DNA from: Paramacrobiotus metropolitanus | Lineage: Eukaryota > Tardigrada > Eutardigrada > Parachela > Macrobiotidae | Assembly: GCF_019649055.1 (NCBI RefSeq) | Contig: NW_026570225.1 | Coordinates: forward strand, 682,001-746,000 | Direction: 5' to 3' | Length of the DNA stretch: 64,000 nucleotides | In this document: one piece after another, positions 1-11,561 of the stretch | Position numbering within the stretch: position 1 is the first letter of the stretch | How the letters are laid out: every line of letters starts with the position of its first letter | Notes under the pieces: generated by a model | The model's input: the letters and a program-made list of their open reading frames with translations, nothing else | Database searches by the model: none | Told to the model about the DNA's origin: nothing | Position numbers and translations under genes: made by a program

Positions 1-3000
1 TTGTTGCAGCTGGCGCGGAAACCGATAGCAATCGCATTGAGATTCTGACGGAAGAGTCGTTGTTGGAAATGATTGAGCGTGCCTTCCCTAACGGTCTCGC
101 TTTCAAAGATATAGCCAAGTTAGTAACGTATTGTATTTGGCCGTTCGTATTGTATTTGGCCGTTATTATTCTTTAAAATAAGTCACGATAATCGTGCCAG
201 CTGATTTTATATACCGTAACAGTTTTTTCGAAAGATTTTGTAAATTATTTCACACCATTTGATTAGGTTTTAGATTTACATGGTTTTATTAGAAGAGGTA
301 TTGTAGGCAGTGACTAAACGAGACCCCCATCGACCTCGGGACTTTTTTTTAGAGAAATCTGACCTCGGGATAATTTTCAGCGCATTTTTCTGATTTAGAA
401 ACCGTTTTTCAAAATTTTTTTCGGAAGAAAAAATTTCTGACTGCCGGGGCCCCAAACGCCCCTCAAATACGTTGGGCGGCTGCAATGGCGCCACAAAAAA
501 AATGTTCTATTTTTGCGTTTTAAACACTTTTTCTAGGTAAATCGATATCGCTGATTCTGAATATGTTGCCAGAAAAATTGTGTTAGTTATATGAAGGAAG
601 AATTTAAAGTTTGAAATTTTTGGACAAATTTCGCAAAATTTTGTTTTTATCGAAAAAAGTTATTTTCTTCGAATTAAACTATTTTTCTGATAGCATATTC
701 AGAATCAGCGATATCGATTTATCTAGAAAAAGTGTTTAAAACGCAAAAATAAAACATTTTTTCGTGGCGCCATTGCAGCCGCCCAACGTATTTGAGGGGC
801 GTTTGGGGCCCCGGCAGTCAGAAATTTATTCTTCCGAAAAAGTTTTTGAAAAATGGTTTCTATATCAGAAAAATGCGCTGAAAATTATCCCGAGGTCAGA
901 TTCGCTCTAAAAAAAAGTCCCGAGGTCGATGGGGGTCTCGTTTAGTCACTGATTGTAGGTATCTCAACGATATTATTTTTGGCGTGCTTTACAGTTGAAC
1001 AAATATTTGTGCACCAGGCAGGACCTCATATTTAAATGGACTGGTCTGCTTTCTAATTTAAACTGATATTGTGTTACTGATAATGTTTGTTCTATCGGCC
1101 ATACAGTGCGTACTTGTGCATAGACAACAGGGGAAACACTTTCGCACGTAACAGTTGTTACCGAATATCGCCGAACGCGAAGATCTCTTCGACAAAATTA
1201 ATTATAAATATTTGTATCCAAACATGAATGGACAATGAATAATTTATATGTATGTACGTGCAAAAATGGCATTAAACAGATGCAAGTACTGGGAATTGAA
1301 ATGGAGCAATTTGAAGAGATGTATTATTTCCTTCGTTGCAGGTGCACTCTGAGCAGTGAATCGGACATACACGAGTTGTTGATGGTTCTCGCTCAGAAAG
1401 GCCTCATTAAGCAGCTGGACAATGGTACATGGATTCGTTGGTCAGCGCCTAGAGAGGCGGAATCTTCCTTGGGACAGGAAGCCCAGACTACCTTTACCAT
1501 TACCAAACATATGCCCAGTCTGCAGCCATGGGAACAACCTACCATTGCGGTGATTACAGCGCTGTTCTGCGAAAAGCTGGCAGTGGATGCCATGATGGAC
1601 AACAAGGAGACCTTTGTGCGCTACCAAACCCAGGGGGAGGGCACCGTGTATACGCTGGGAAACATCGGCCCCCATCGGATTGTGTCCACAAAACTGCCGG
1701 CTGTCGGGCATGACCGGTATGTTCGTTCAAATATAAAAATATTAGATTTATAAATTGTGTAATTTTCTTACTTTTGTCGAGGGGCTTCGAACATTATTAG
1801 TGCTGTTTCGAATGGATTGTTGTTGCGTTTTTAGGGCGGCAATAATTGCTGCTGGAAATACCACTACACGGCTGCTGGGAATTTTCCAGCGCGTAGAATA
1901 TGTCTTCGTCGTGGGTGTTGGCGGTGCGGTGCCGCATTTTACTTCCTATCAGAAGCATGTCCGATTAGGTGACGTGGTCGCCAGTGCGCCTTCGGGAGCG
2001 GAGAGTAAGCATCCCTATATATATGTCTTCTGCGATGAAGCTAAGAAGGACCCCAAAGCTGGCACAGTGACATACGCCACAAAGTCTTGGCGACCGCCTC
2101 AACAGGATCTCCAGATGCTAGCACAGCAACTACGCGGCATACACGAAGCTGATCCCACGTTCCATCCTTGGATGGAATTTATTAATGAAGGTATAATCGT
2201 TTACGAAAATCTGAAATTTATTATGGTAAATTTTAAATCATCTTTTGAAAGATTGTGCAATTATTACGAAGCGAAAGTAAATGTTGCCTTAAAAGGAAAA
2301 CGCTAACAGCGATTAGGCGAGCCATTCTGTTACATTACAGGTAGCGATTCCATTTCGTTTAGAAAGGCGATTACTTTTTTTCTGGGACAATTTTGAATGC
2401 CATAATATGCGGGCGTAATAAGAGTTAACCGAAAAAGATGTTATGAAACGACCGGAAACTGAAGGCAGGTGAAGGTTATTGAATAACTGATACCAGCATC
2501 ACTTCCGCTGTTTTGTTGGTAACATGTACTACTGTACCACTGGAAAAAGCGTTCTTGCTGTGCTGACATTTAGCACAAATGAAATACTTTTTTTCTTTTG
2601 CAAGTGCTTTTATAAGTGGTGTTTTGCTAGGCACAATGCAGAACCTCTTAAAATACATGAACGATTAATTTAAGAAAATGGCTTTTACTACTTTTATTGG
2701 TTGCAAAACCGGCTTGCCGCTCTCTGCACATGTACTCATGCATCCCAAAGCTCTGGTTACAGGACCGAATAGCCAGTAAAATCACCGTAAAGCAGAGCGT
2801 TTACGATGTGAATGCAATGCAATCTTTGTTGCTTTGCTTTCTTCTTTCAATATCACGATGTTTTCGAAACTTTCATATAACATTCTGAACTGTTTCGCTT
2901 CATGTGAAATTGTGAATTTGAGAATATAAGCATGTATAACAAATCGTTATTTGCGTACAACTGCTGTAAAAATTGCTAAGAAGCAATATAATTGCACATA

Positions 3001-4436
3001 AAAACAATTGAAGAATTACAAGTTTCACATTAATAACAGTTAGTCACAACTGAAACATGAAGCTATCAGTGTACATGTGATAAATGGTGTCAATGAATGC
3101 TAATGTTGTTTAAATAAATTTTACGTTTGACAAGTGATTTTTGCATCAAAGAACTGTTTTAACAGGTACGGAACGATTACGGCTGCAGAATCAGGAAATG
3201 AATTTCGCTCGACCACCTTCCGAAACCGATAAACTGTATATGGGCATTGGTGAGACGGATGTGATCCAGGTGTCACATCCGCAGCCTATCCGGGCGACCT
3301 CGGTGGACGATGGCGAGCAAGAAGTGGACGATATGGGCAGCAACAAAGATACCGGCCCTCGTGTACATTTAGGCCCTATTGGTGGTGGACGAGCCGTGGT
3401 CAAGGACCAGATTCTCCGCCAGGATTTCGCAACCCACTATGGCTGCCTGGCATTCGATTACGAATTTGATCCAGGTAACTTTATGTTAATACTCGAGATG
3501 AAACTAAATACCGCCCTGCGCTAGTCAACGTGCATGTGAAATATTATAAAGAAAACTAGTAAACATAAATATGAATGTTAGTAGATTATAGATACAATAC
3601 AGGTCTCATGGTCGTTCTGGTAATACCGTGCTGGTCTTTTAGTGTTGGAATCGATATTCGGTAACCGTAAGGATCATTACATGTGCATTCGAGGGATGTC
3701 CGACTACCGGGACGGTATGCGGAATAAGGAGTGGCAGCCGTATGCTTCGCTGACGGCGGCAGCCTTCATGAAAGCTGTAATTATGAGCATGCAGGTTAGT
3801 ATTCTCAACAAGTCGACCAGGTATTGTGCATGGCCATGACGTCCGGGAAATTAAAACATCAGCAACTATCACTAGAAGTAGCGTATGTTTCTTGATGGTA
3901 TCACTAGAAGTAGCGTATGTTAACGTCCTTGATGGGATGGCTTTTCCCAAATTTGTATAGAATGTTCGTTTTCATGCATTTCAGTTTTGTCGTTAGCGCT
4001 ACATAACGAATAGGTAGAATGAATTTGCTGTTGTGCGCTAGACTTTTTTGGCAAATAAAGAGAAATCCCGTGGAGTTGGGTAGTATCTTCAGATGTAACA
4101 ACTAGAGGAACAAGCGATTATTTGACTCCTGCCATATTGATACAGGTGCACGAGCCTGAGCCGTCTAGTCCCCCTCCGGCCTACAGCTACAGTCCCCAGT
4201 CCACCACCCAGCGCAACCACCACAACGGCCACAATCCCCACCAGTACGCGCACGCGCCCCCCGTGCAAGTGCTGCCGCATTCCGCGTCGCCCCTCCAAAT
4301 GCCGCGGGTGCACCATGCCGTCGCCCCGCCCCCCGGGGAGTACATTCGCGCTGGTCACTACGTGCCGGATTACAACGGCAAACCGCCCCGCGGACCCTCC
4401 ACCCCGCCGCAACAAGCGCGCCAAAGTTTTGTCTAA
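1..4436 (+). CDS. Winged-helix plus nucleoside-phosphorylase-like protein (5' end outside window)
   Basis: Exons are <1-118, 1342-1716, 1835-2190, 3166-3474, 3643-3794 and 4146-4436; all junctions are GT-AG and agree in phase. The first two exons encode a small helix-turn-helix-like domain (helix around LLEMIERAFPNG, then a helix ending in QKGLIKQLDNGTW), as in winged-helix DNA-binding or RecQ/Cullin-type folds. Exons 2-5 form a nucleoside phosphorylase fold: a VVGVGGAVPHF strand-loop, then IRGMSDYRDG and the NKEWQPYA...TAAAFMKAVI helix, which are hallmarks of the PNP/UDP phosphorylase family found fused to NACHT, ankyrin or death domains. The last exon is a Pro/His/Gln-rich disordered tail ending in RQSFV. 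The enzyme would act on a nucleoside glycosidic bond, but no substrate can be read from the sequence. The family assignment is firm; the physiological role is unknown. Confidence 0.8.
308..951. mobile_element. hAT-type MITE inside intron 1 of the phosphorylase-like gene
   Basis: The 644 bp element has very long terminal inverted repeats: the left arm (308 to about 575) is the reverse complement of the right arm (about 690 to 951) with few mismatches, so almost the whole element folds back. The ends read CAGTGACTAAACGAGACCCC, fitting the CAGNG start of hAT transposons. It is flanked by a perfect 8 bp target-site duplication ATTGTAGG at 300-307 and 952-959, the hAT length. No transposase frame is present, so it is non-autonomous. 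The short frames in its arms are mirror images and not genes. Confidence 0.9.
3868..3922. repeat. Two-copy 22 bp direct repeat in an intron
   Basis: The word TCACTAGAAGTAGCGTATGTT occurs at about 3869-3889 and again at 3901-3921, separated by 11 bp. It lies in the last intron of the phosphorylase-like gene and looks like a simple local duplication. Confidence 0.7.
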
Positions 4437-5488
4437 ATAACGAGAAGTATAAGTTTTTTGTATTCTGTTTTGGTTTTATTTGTTTTCTCTTCCGGACGGG
4501 ACCGAATGCGCGGGACATAGTAGCGGTTTAGTTTTATTGAGTCGCCAGTGGTTGCGGCCAGTTTTTAGCCTTTTAGCAATGTTTTTGTTGCACACTGAAA
4601 TATAAGATTTCCTTCTCTTTAAGTGCAGTGCAAGGTGTCGATGGCAGAGATACCAAGCTCGTTATAGATTTCTTGTTTTTTCTGCTTGGAATCGAATTGG
4701 AAGCGGCAGCTGGTGGATTTTATGTTTGCACTGCATTTTGGCTGCGGTTGATGTTTTAGTGGTATTCCTTTTAGCTTTTAGTCTGTGTGGTTGTATGATT
4801 TTACGGAATGCTAACAGGTTCAGATAACTAATTGTAACCAATGCGTGAATTTTGGAATAAATTATGATTGCTGACTGCTTACTGAAAACGCCCGAATTCC
4901 GATTTCCGCTGTGATCAGGCACTGTGCTATGTGACACTGTGACTTGCCCGCTTGGATGGGCATAAAATACTCGTAATACAAACACGTAAAATATTCGCGT
5001 AGGAACGGCTACTCTATCGTACAATTGCCTACTAATTAATTTTTTGGTTTGGTCTGTGGTCTCAGTGTACAGTTAGTTATTCGTCCTCTAGCACTAGTCA
5101 CCCAGGAAATGCGTATAGCGTGATGACTTTCGCCCATCGCGATTACTGATACGGCGCGCATGTGCGCGTTATCGGCAGATGGGTAGTGGATACGAGAAAG
5201 AAACCGTAGCCGGTTTAGTAGCCTATAGTAGCGGATAAGATGGCATGATAACAAGAAACTATTACTACTCGTACAATACGTAAGTACTGTACATGTATTA
5301 CTATGTCTTATGGAACGTTTGCGCAGTCGTCAGTGACAGATCAACTTGACGAGGAGTGCAACTTCGAAACCTCTATAACCATTCTGTTGCATTTCGTAGG
5401 ATTAGTTGAAAAACCAAGCTCAGCTACTTCTGTCCTGGTTAATAAAGTGGCTGGCTTCCTTGTATCGAACCCTTCTACAGCAATTAAA
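4437..5488. other. Intergenic region and probable 5' UTR of the aldo-keto reductase
   Basis: No coding frame with splice support was found here. A possible 5' UTR intron acceptor (CCTTCTACAG, ending near 5480) lies just upstream of the chosen AKR start, so transcription of the reductase may start in this stretch. Frames at 4662-5254 on the minus strand have no family similarity and are ignored. Confidence 0.5.
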
Positions 5489-7965
5489 ATGTCTGCAAAT
5501 ACAATGAGTTACCAGACTCTGCCAGGCACGGATCTGAATGTGTCTCGGATATGTTTGGGTACTTGGCAGTTTAATGGGGGTGCCGCGGATTTAACCTGGG
5601 ATCGTCAAGACGAAGCCGTGAGTTGTACTTTCGCTTTCGTAGAACTAATTAAAGTGCAGAACGACATTGACAATACAAGTCCTGTGCGCATATGTAACGC
5701 TATCTGACGAAACTACCGGTGCTTTTATGTTTTCATATGTCTCCGAAAATTAGTTGCTTGCTGCCTGCTGTTTTCCAGTTGTTTTGCTACGTAATTTTTT
5801 TGCTGCAGACGTCCAAAGCCATTGTGGATAAAGCGCTACGGTTGGGAATAAATTTTTTCGACACAGCGGAAGCCTACACCAATTCGGAGGCGGTGTTGGG
5901 GCGTATTTTGCAGGGCAGTGGTCAGCGCAGCCAAGTTATTATCGCTAGCAAGTTCGGGCAGTGTTTGGCGGATGGACGGCAGGGCTATACTGCGGCGGAC
6001 ATAGAGAAGGCACTCACGAAATCCCTGGAGCAATTACAGACAACGTATATTGACTTGTATCAGGTACAATACATGTATGTACTATGTACAATGTACTCAC
6101 TAAAGGGGTAACGACTGTTAAACGAGAAAAACGTAAGTAGTACAGTATTGTAGTTGCGCATGCAAAAGTGTTGTGTCGCTTTGTGGCTGATGTCTGATGG
6201 TCACTGGTTCACACTGATTTTCTGGATCTAGATACGTCCAGAAGTTGTAAAATGGCATTGATATTATATTTCTTGCAGATTCACTGGCCCATTTGCGTGG
6301 CCGATATGAAAGAAGCCGTCGAACAGCTGGAACGGGAAGTGCAGAAAGGGCGCATTCGCTATTATGGCCATTGCAATTTCGGAGTAGAAAATATGAATGA
6401 ATTCGAAGCAGCCGGCGGCAGGGCGGTCAGTTCACAGGTAGACCAGACCAACACAGGTTACAGTACTTATTCGGAAACCAAAGGAAATAATATACGAGTT
6501 CGTGTCGGTATTTTTCCTTCGCTGAAAATTATTCTTCTTACGGTACCAAGTATTTACAAAATCGGAAAATTTAACACCAGAACGTTTAAAGTCATATGCT
6601 GCATGCGTTAAGTATTAACTTCTTTCCTTGTTTTTCCTTTGTCAAAAATACAACTTCCTTTCGCTGGAAAACGCGTAATTCTTGTAGTTGGCATATAATC
6701 TGCTTTGGCGTCCGATCGAGCATGAAATCCTTCCTAAAGTAAAGCAGCTGAATATGTCCGTTTTGGCATACTCTCCTCTGCAACAAGGACTGCTCACTGG
6801 AAAGTACCATACCGTGGACGAAATTCCCACGGGACGCAAGCGAACGCGCCTTTTTAGCAGCAACAGGTGCGGAGCTTGTTTTGCTGTTTTCGAATAATAA
6901 TTCGCGCCATATTGTCTTCTTTTTCTTTGATTAACAGCGAACAGCTTTTCAGTAATAAACGTTTTATTGCAGTTCTTCTGCAGCACGACATGGGCAGGCC
7001 GGAGCCGAAGTGGAAACTTTCGAAGTGCGGTTCTTGAATATTGATCAATTATTAAATTTCCAGATTGGGTGACCTTATTAGTCACCTTAAGAATTTACGA
7101 TCATACTGGATTTGCAGCACGAGTATAGTTAATACTGTAAATGTAGAGAACTACATCAAATTTTTGTCACACATTGGGATTCTGTTTAGGCTATCGACAA
7201 TATACGAAAGATCTGTGCCGACAAGGGTTTGGATATGAGCAGCGCTTCTTTGTCCTGGCTGCTCGGAGAGGAAAATGTAGCCAGTGTTATTGTTGGCTGT
7301 AGCAGTCCCGAACAGCTAGAGGCCAACACGAAAATCACACATCTAGACCAGGTAAGTTCGTACAATTGATAATAGAAGCTTTGAGCAACTGCTCCACTTA
7401 ACCATAGCCATACACTTAACCAGACTATATGGTTAAGTGCGAGCGTATGGTAAGTGTGAATACCATACAAACGTGTCGTATGGTGATGGACTTTCAAAGG
7501 CTCCCCTTAACACCTGCCCAATTTAACTTCCCCAGATATACACTTTTTGAATAGAGAAAATATTTTTGAATGTAAATGTAATTTTTTGGAAAGAGATCGT
7601 TTCACGCAGTGCGAGAAAACAAATTAAATCTGAAGGGACCCAGAGTCAGCTATGCGCCTTCGCTGAATACTTTGTACACTGCTACCTCGATGGCGGTCGT
7701 CCAACTAAACGATAAGGGATGGTTAAGGTATGGTTATGGTGTTTTCTGCTCAAAGCCTCTAATACCTAATCTTTAACATTACGTTAGTTATTAGATTCAA
7801 AAAAGGCAGTTGGTGCAGAATTCGAATTCGAAGAATTCGCAAGTCTTACTGTACGTTCTCACTTTCCAGGATACGCAGAAGAGACTGCGAGCGGCCACGG
7901 ATAGATTGAAAGCCAAGATAGGCTCCAACTGTGACCTGTGGGCAGCGGAGTCCCGAATAAAATAG
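5489..7965 (+). CDS. Aldo-keto reductase, 343 aa
   Basis: Seven exons (5489-5617, 5809-6063, 6279-6437, 6688-6866, 6973-7024, 7190-7351, 7870-7965) close in one frame of 344 codons including the stop, the usual AKR length. The catalytic tetrad is visible: Asp and Tyr in NFFDTAEAYTNSEAVLG, Lys in IIASKFG and His in IHWP. Further family marks are the start YQTLPGTDLNVSRICLGTW, the segment KGRIRYYGHCNFG and the NADPH-site segment SVIVGCSSPEQLEANT. It should reduce carbonyl substrates with NADPH in the cytosol. It resembles the bacterial/plant Tas or L-galactose dehydrogenase type more than the mammalian AKR1 type; the substrate is unknown. The start was chosen at MSANTMSYQ because it directly precedes the conserved N-terminal strand; an upstream frame continues but crosses a likely UTR acceptor. 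Confidence 0.88.
7956..7961 (+). terminator. Polyadenylation signal overlapping the AKR stop codon
   Basis: AATAAA spans the last coding bases just before the TAG stop (7963-7965). If used, the 3' UTR would be only about 10-25 nt long. Confidence 0.5.
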
Positions 7966-10012
7966 AAATTATTTTTGCCTCTTCCGTGTGAACCAAAACA
8001 CCGACGTGAAATTTCGCTGTTCAGTGTCTATGCAAGCTAGAGTTGAACATTTTCCTAAAATCACAATACACTACCTGACAGACATGTCGTCGGTTTTTCG
8101 TTAGCGAGGATTCAAAGCTACAAAACGCTTTAAAAAGCTTCACGGTTTATAATCTGGTTTGCCCTTTTCTGCATGCATTGTAACAGTGTGTTAAACACAG
8201 CTGCAAACAGAAACTGTGTGGTTATTATGTTAAACCACTTTGAACGAATGTTTTTTACACTCACCGCTCCGGTATCCAAAAGTAAAAATAAGAACACGCT
8301 TCAGCATGCTGCGAAACTTGTGCTTCGGCAAAATATATCTGAAATAACTGCGGTGTGTGCGAATCATAACCGCAGTACTGCAGCATATTGATTAATAGTT
8401 TACCTAACCAGTAAGCCTTCAGTCCAGCATCCTACGGGGAATTATGCATCCGTGAACAGCTCATATCTAGTGCATTTTGGGTCCGCTGGAATTTTTATAT
8501 AACCGGTTGCACTGCCTCTTCGTGATGCCGACATTTTGTTTGATTCGCGCTCTCCCATCACCCACAGAACGAATGCAGAATGTACTCCTGTACGGTATGC
8601 TTAATTGTTAGCACATCAATATCGCATCAGCCTGTCATCGCGTCCGGTGAGAGCTGTCAGACAATCTCCCGTTTAAGTATAGCGTCATCTGTTCGTCCCA
8701 AGGATACGGGTTCGAACAACTGAAAGTATCCAATTAACCTTAGCCGGTTTCCACCGAATCTGTCAGGATCTTCAAAGGGCACGCGCAGGGTAATGCGAAA
8801 GTACTTCCAATCACCGAGTCCAAATTCAGAGGATAAATTCGGAGTCCGCGTTAGGATAACGAACTATCGGACTAGTCAAAACTTAAAAGCTGGTAGCGAA
8901 ATATAAAGGACTAGAGCGTATATCAGTTAATTATGCAAGAACGCCTAATTAAAGGCAGTGTTGCACCTCAACTGTCCTGTCTGTCCATCATCAAAGTAGC
9001 GGTCAAACCGTTTCCTGTGTCTAACTGAAAGCTCAACTGCTCGCTGCTGTACTACCATTGTTGTCGGGGTTCGGATCCGCTGCATGGCTATCAAAAATAA
9101 ACCGGTATAACAATTTAAGACAGAGTGAATCTGCAAACCGGAAGAGAAAGCCATCAATTCCCACCTACATTACATACGTATACAGTAGTTGCCCACCTGA
9201 CTTCACAAACGAATTACTATAAACGAACGAATTACTTCACAATCTATAAATTATTACGCAACTAGACGATAATAATTACTTTATTTTAATTATCTAATTA
9301 CTAAAATAATTTTTGCCAATTTATAACATACCACGGTGAGAAAACTCGCATTTGTGAGACAGGTTACAGTAGGCTTACGCTGATTCAAGAGACTCGTCTT
9401 ATGATTCCAAAATACACCAACAAACCAAGGACAGCCGCAACGCGAGAGATAAATTCAGCGAAGGGCTCCATAATCAGTGAACTGGGGGCAATAAAAACTG
9501 AAATCCCGGGTAAAAATTAAATGACTTCAAATCACTGTGAGTGTGTACAATTACTAACCTGAACTAACATCAAGGTAAAATTTAATTTACAATTAACGTT
9601 TCTTCTGTCCGTGTTGAATATGCTTTAATATAAAATTTTTCCTGGTTTCTGTGTTACAGATGAAGTTTACACTGTCACTGAGAAGTCAAAAGCGCTTTCT
9701 CAATCATCATAATACAACTCATTAAAAAATGCGTAACACACATTCAAAAATTGTCGTATCTTTTAGGTAGCTAGCAGAACGCAAATCAAGACTTGAGCGA
9801 CAAGTTTCCACATTCTATCAGTGGATCAAAATAAATAGACAAGATAAAAAACTGCATTAAAATATATAGGTTAGACAGCTATATTGCTAGACAGCTCTAT
9901 AGGATTCAAGATAAAAAACTGCACCAGTAAAATACCGGCGAATGCGATTGGTATGTGCGATATAGCAAATTGTTAGCCAATACAAGATGTCTATTCGGAA
10001 CCGATTATCCCT
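7966..10012. other. Gene-free intergenic region between two convergent genes
   Basis: About 2 kb of AT-rich DNA between the convergent AKR and GST genes. Frames at 8173-8391 (+) and 8945-9157 (-) have no splice support or recognisable motif. I see no RNA gene or repeat array. Confidence 0.5.
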
Positions 10013-11561
10013 TCAATCCGAGCATCCTTCATCGAACTTGGCCTCCTTGACTAAGTGGCGCATTTTGGTTCCCGTGGAATATATCCACTTAGTGGCTTCG
10101 TCGTAATGCGGACTGCTGGCTTCCCGTACCCTCTTCATCCACTGAACCAGTTCGGGATGTTTGCTGGCCAAATCGATACCGCATCCGGACAATTGTGCAA
10201 TTTCGCAACAGGCCTGAAGATCGGCCACGCTGACTTTGCTCCCCAGAAAGAACTGGCGATCGGCCAGGAAGTACGACTGAATCTCTGCCAAGGTCTTGTC
10301 GGCTGCTTTCCGGAAGAACTCCAGCTTTTTCATGTCCACAGGGCGCTGCTTGATTAAGGGAATCAAAAACTGCAAAGCGCATGCCGTGTTACAATATTTT
10401 CGAAAATTCTTCTAAGTATATATTAAACTTGGGAAGACAATAAGGTATTAATTAGCTTTCTCATTTGAGAAACATTTCCAGAAAAATATCGGAAACGTAA
10501 GACAACAGAATACTTCAGTTTTCAATCTTTACGTATTAAAAATAAAAGAGTATCTCATGCGTACTCAAAGTACAAACAACTGAGTGATTTCATAATAAAT
10601 ACTACAAAATAATATTAGCAGTAACACAATTCAAAAGGAGCTTAACCGCAGCTAAGTACGTACTCTGTACATATGTTTTTCCAAACAAAGTCTGACCCAA
10701 ATAACACATTTAATAAAAAAGAAGTCAAAACAAAAAATACCAGAAAAAAATCGGTATATTTATTATTCCAAGAGAGGCAAAGTGCTATAACCTATGAAAT
10801 CAAACATAATAATAACTAAGCACAAAAATGCAATCAAACAAAAACCAAAAGCTGGAATTACCCGATTGCGAAAATATTCTGCGCAATTCATTCGCGTGTT
10901 CAGATGATGCCAGTCCAAATACCTAACCAGTAAGCAAACATTAAAAGAGAACAAAACTCCCTCAGTATTACCAGTATTTTTAATGACACGACACACCATA
11001 CACGAAACTGAGGTAAGTACATATGTAAAGGAAAACAAAACAGAATTGCCGCGGTATTATTACGTACTCGTCAACTTTCGAACGCAGCCGAATATCTTTG
11101 GGATACCAGAATTGTTGCTCAGACGACAAATACTTGTCAGCCAAGTACCGCATTATGGTCCCACTACAACAAAGCTGGTTGTAATCACAGGAAACAGGGT
11201 GCCGTCGTGACAGACGTCAAAGATTTAACAATTTCACACGAAACGGAAAAGCAAAACAGTCAAAGGCTATGATATGACTGAAAAGTTGACAATTTACAAA
11301 CTGTCTCCATGCTGATGCATATACATCCTTTGATGTTGTTGCGAACCTCTCAAGCAATTTAAAATCTCCGTCCTCCATAGCCGGAACACGCTTAAAGGGA
11401 TTAACTTTGGCAAACTCGTCATCCAAGTGCTCCAGTTTGCGGAGTGCAATCTGTCTCTCTTGAAATGGTATTTTGTTAACACGGGCAAATATCACCACAG
11501 CGCGCGATGGCTGCGACATTAGATCAAAGTAGAGTTTCAACTTCCCACCGGCTCCCGACAT
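10013..11561 (-). CDS. Glutathione S-transferase, theta class, 242 aa
   Basis: Four minus-strand exons (11561-11347, 11163-11068, 10922-10862, 10369-10013) join in phase to 243 codons including the stop, typical of theta GST. The N-terminal thioredoxin-like domain begins KLYFDLMSQPSRAVVIF; the Ser of SQPSR is the catalytic serine position of the theta class, and NPFKRVPAMEDG carries the conserved cis-proline. Exon 2 gives the ESGTIMRYLADKY helix and the theta-type WYPKDIRLRSKVDEY segment. The all-helical C-terminal domain holds KVSVADLQACCEI, the usual N-capping SxAD motif. It should conjugate glutathione to electrophiles or reduce peroxides in the cytosol. Exon 3 (61 bp) is the least certain piece, but phase and sequence (YLDWHHLNTR) both fit. 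Confidence 0.88.

Noticed and set aside
276-494. 72-residue minus-strand frame in the first intron
   Set aside because: It lies in an arm of the hAT MITE; its mirror image exists in the other arm and neither resembles a transposase.
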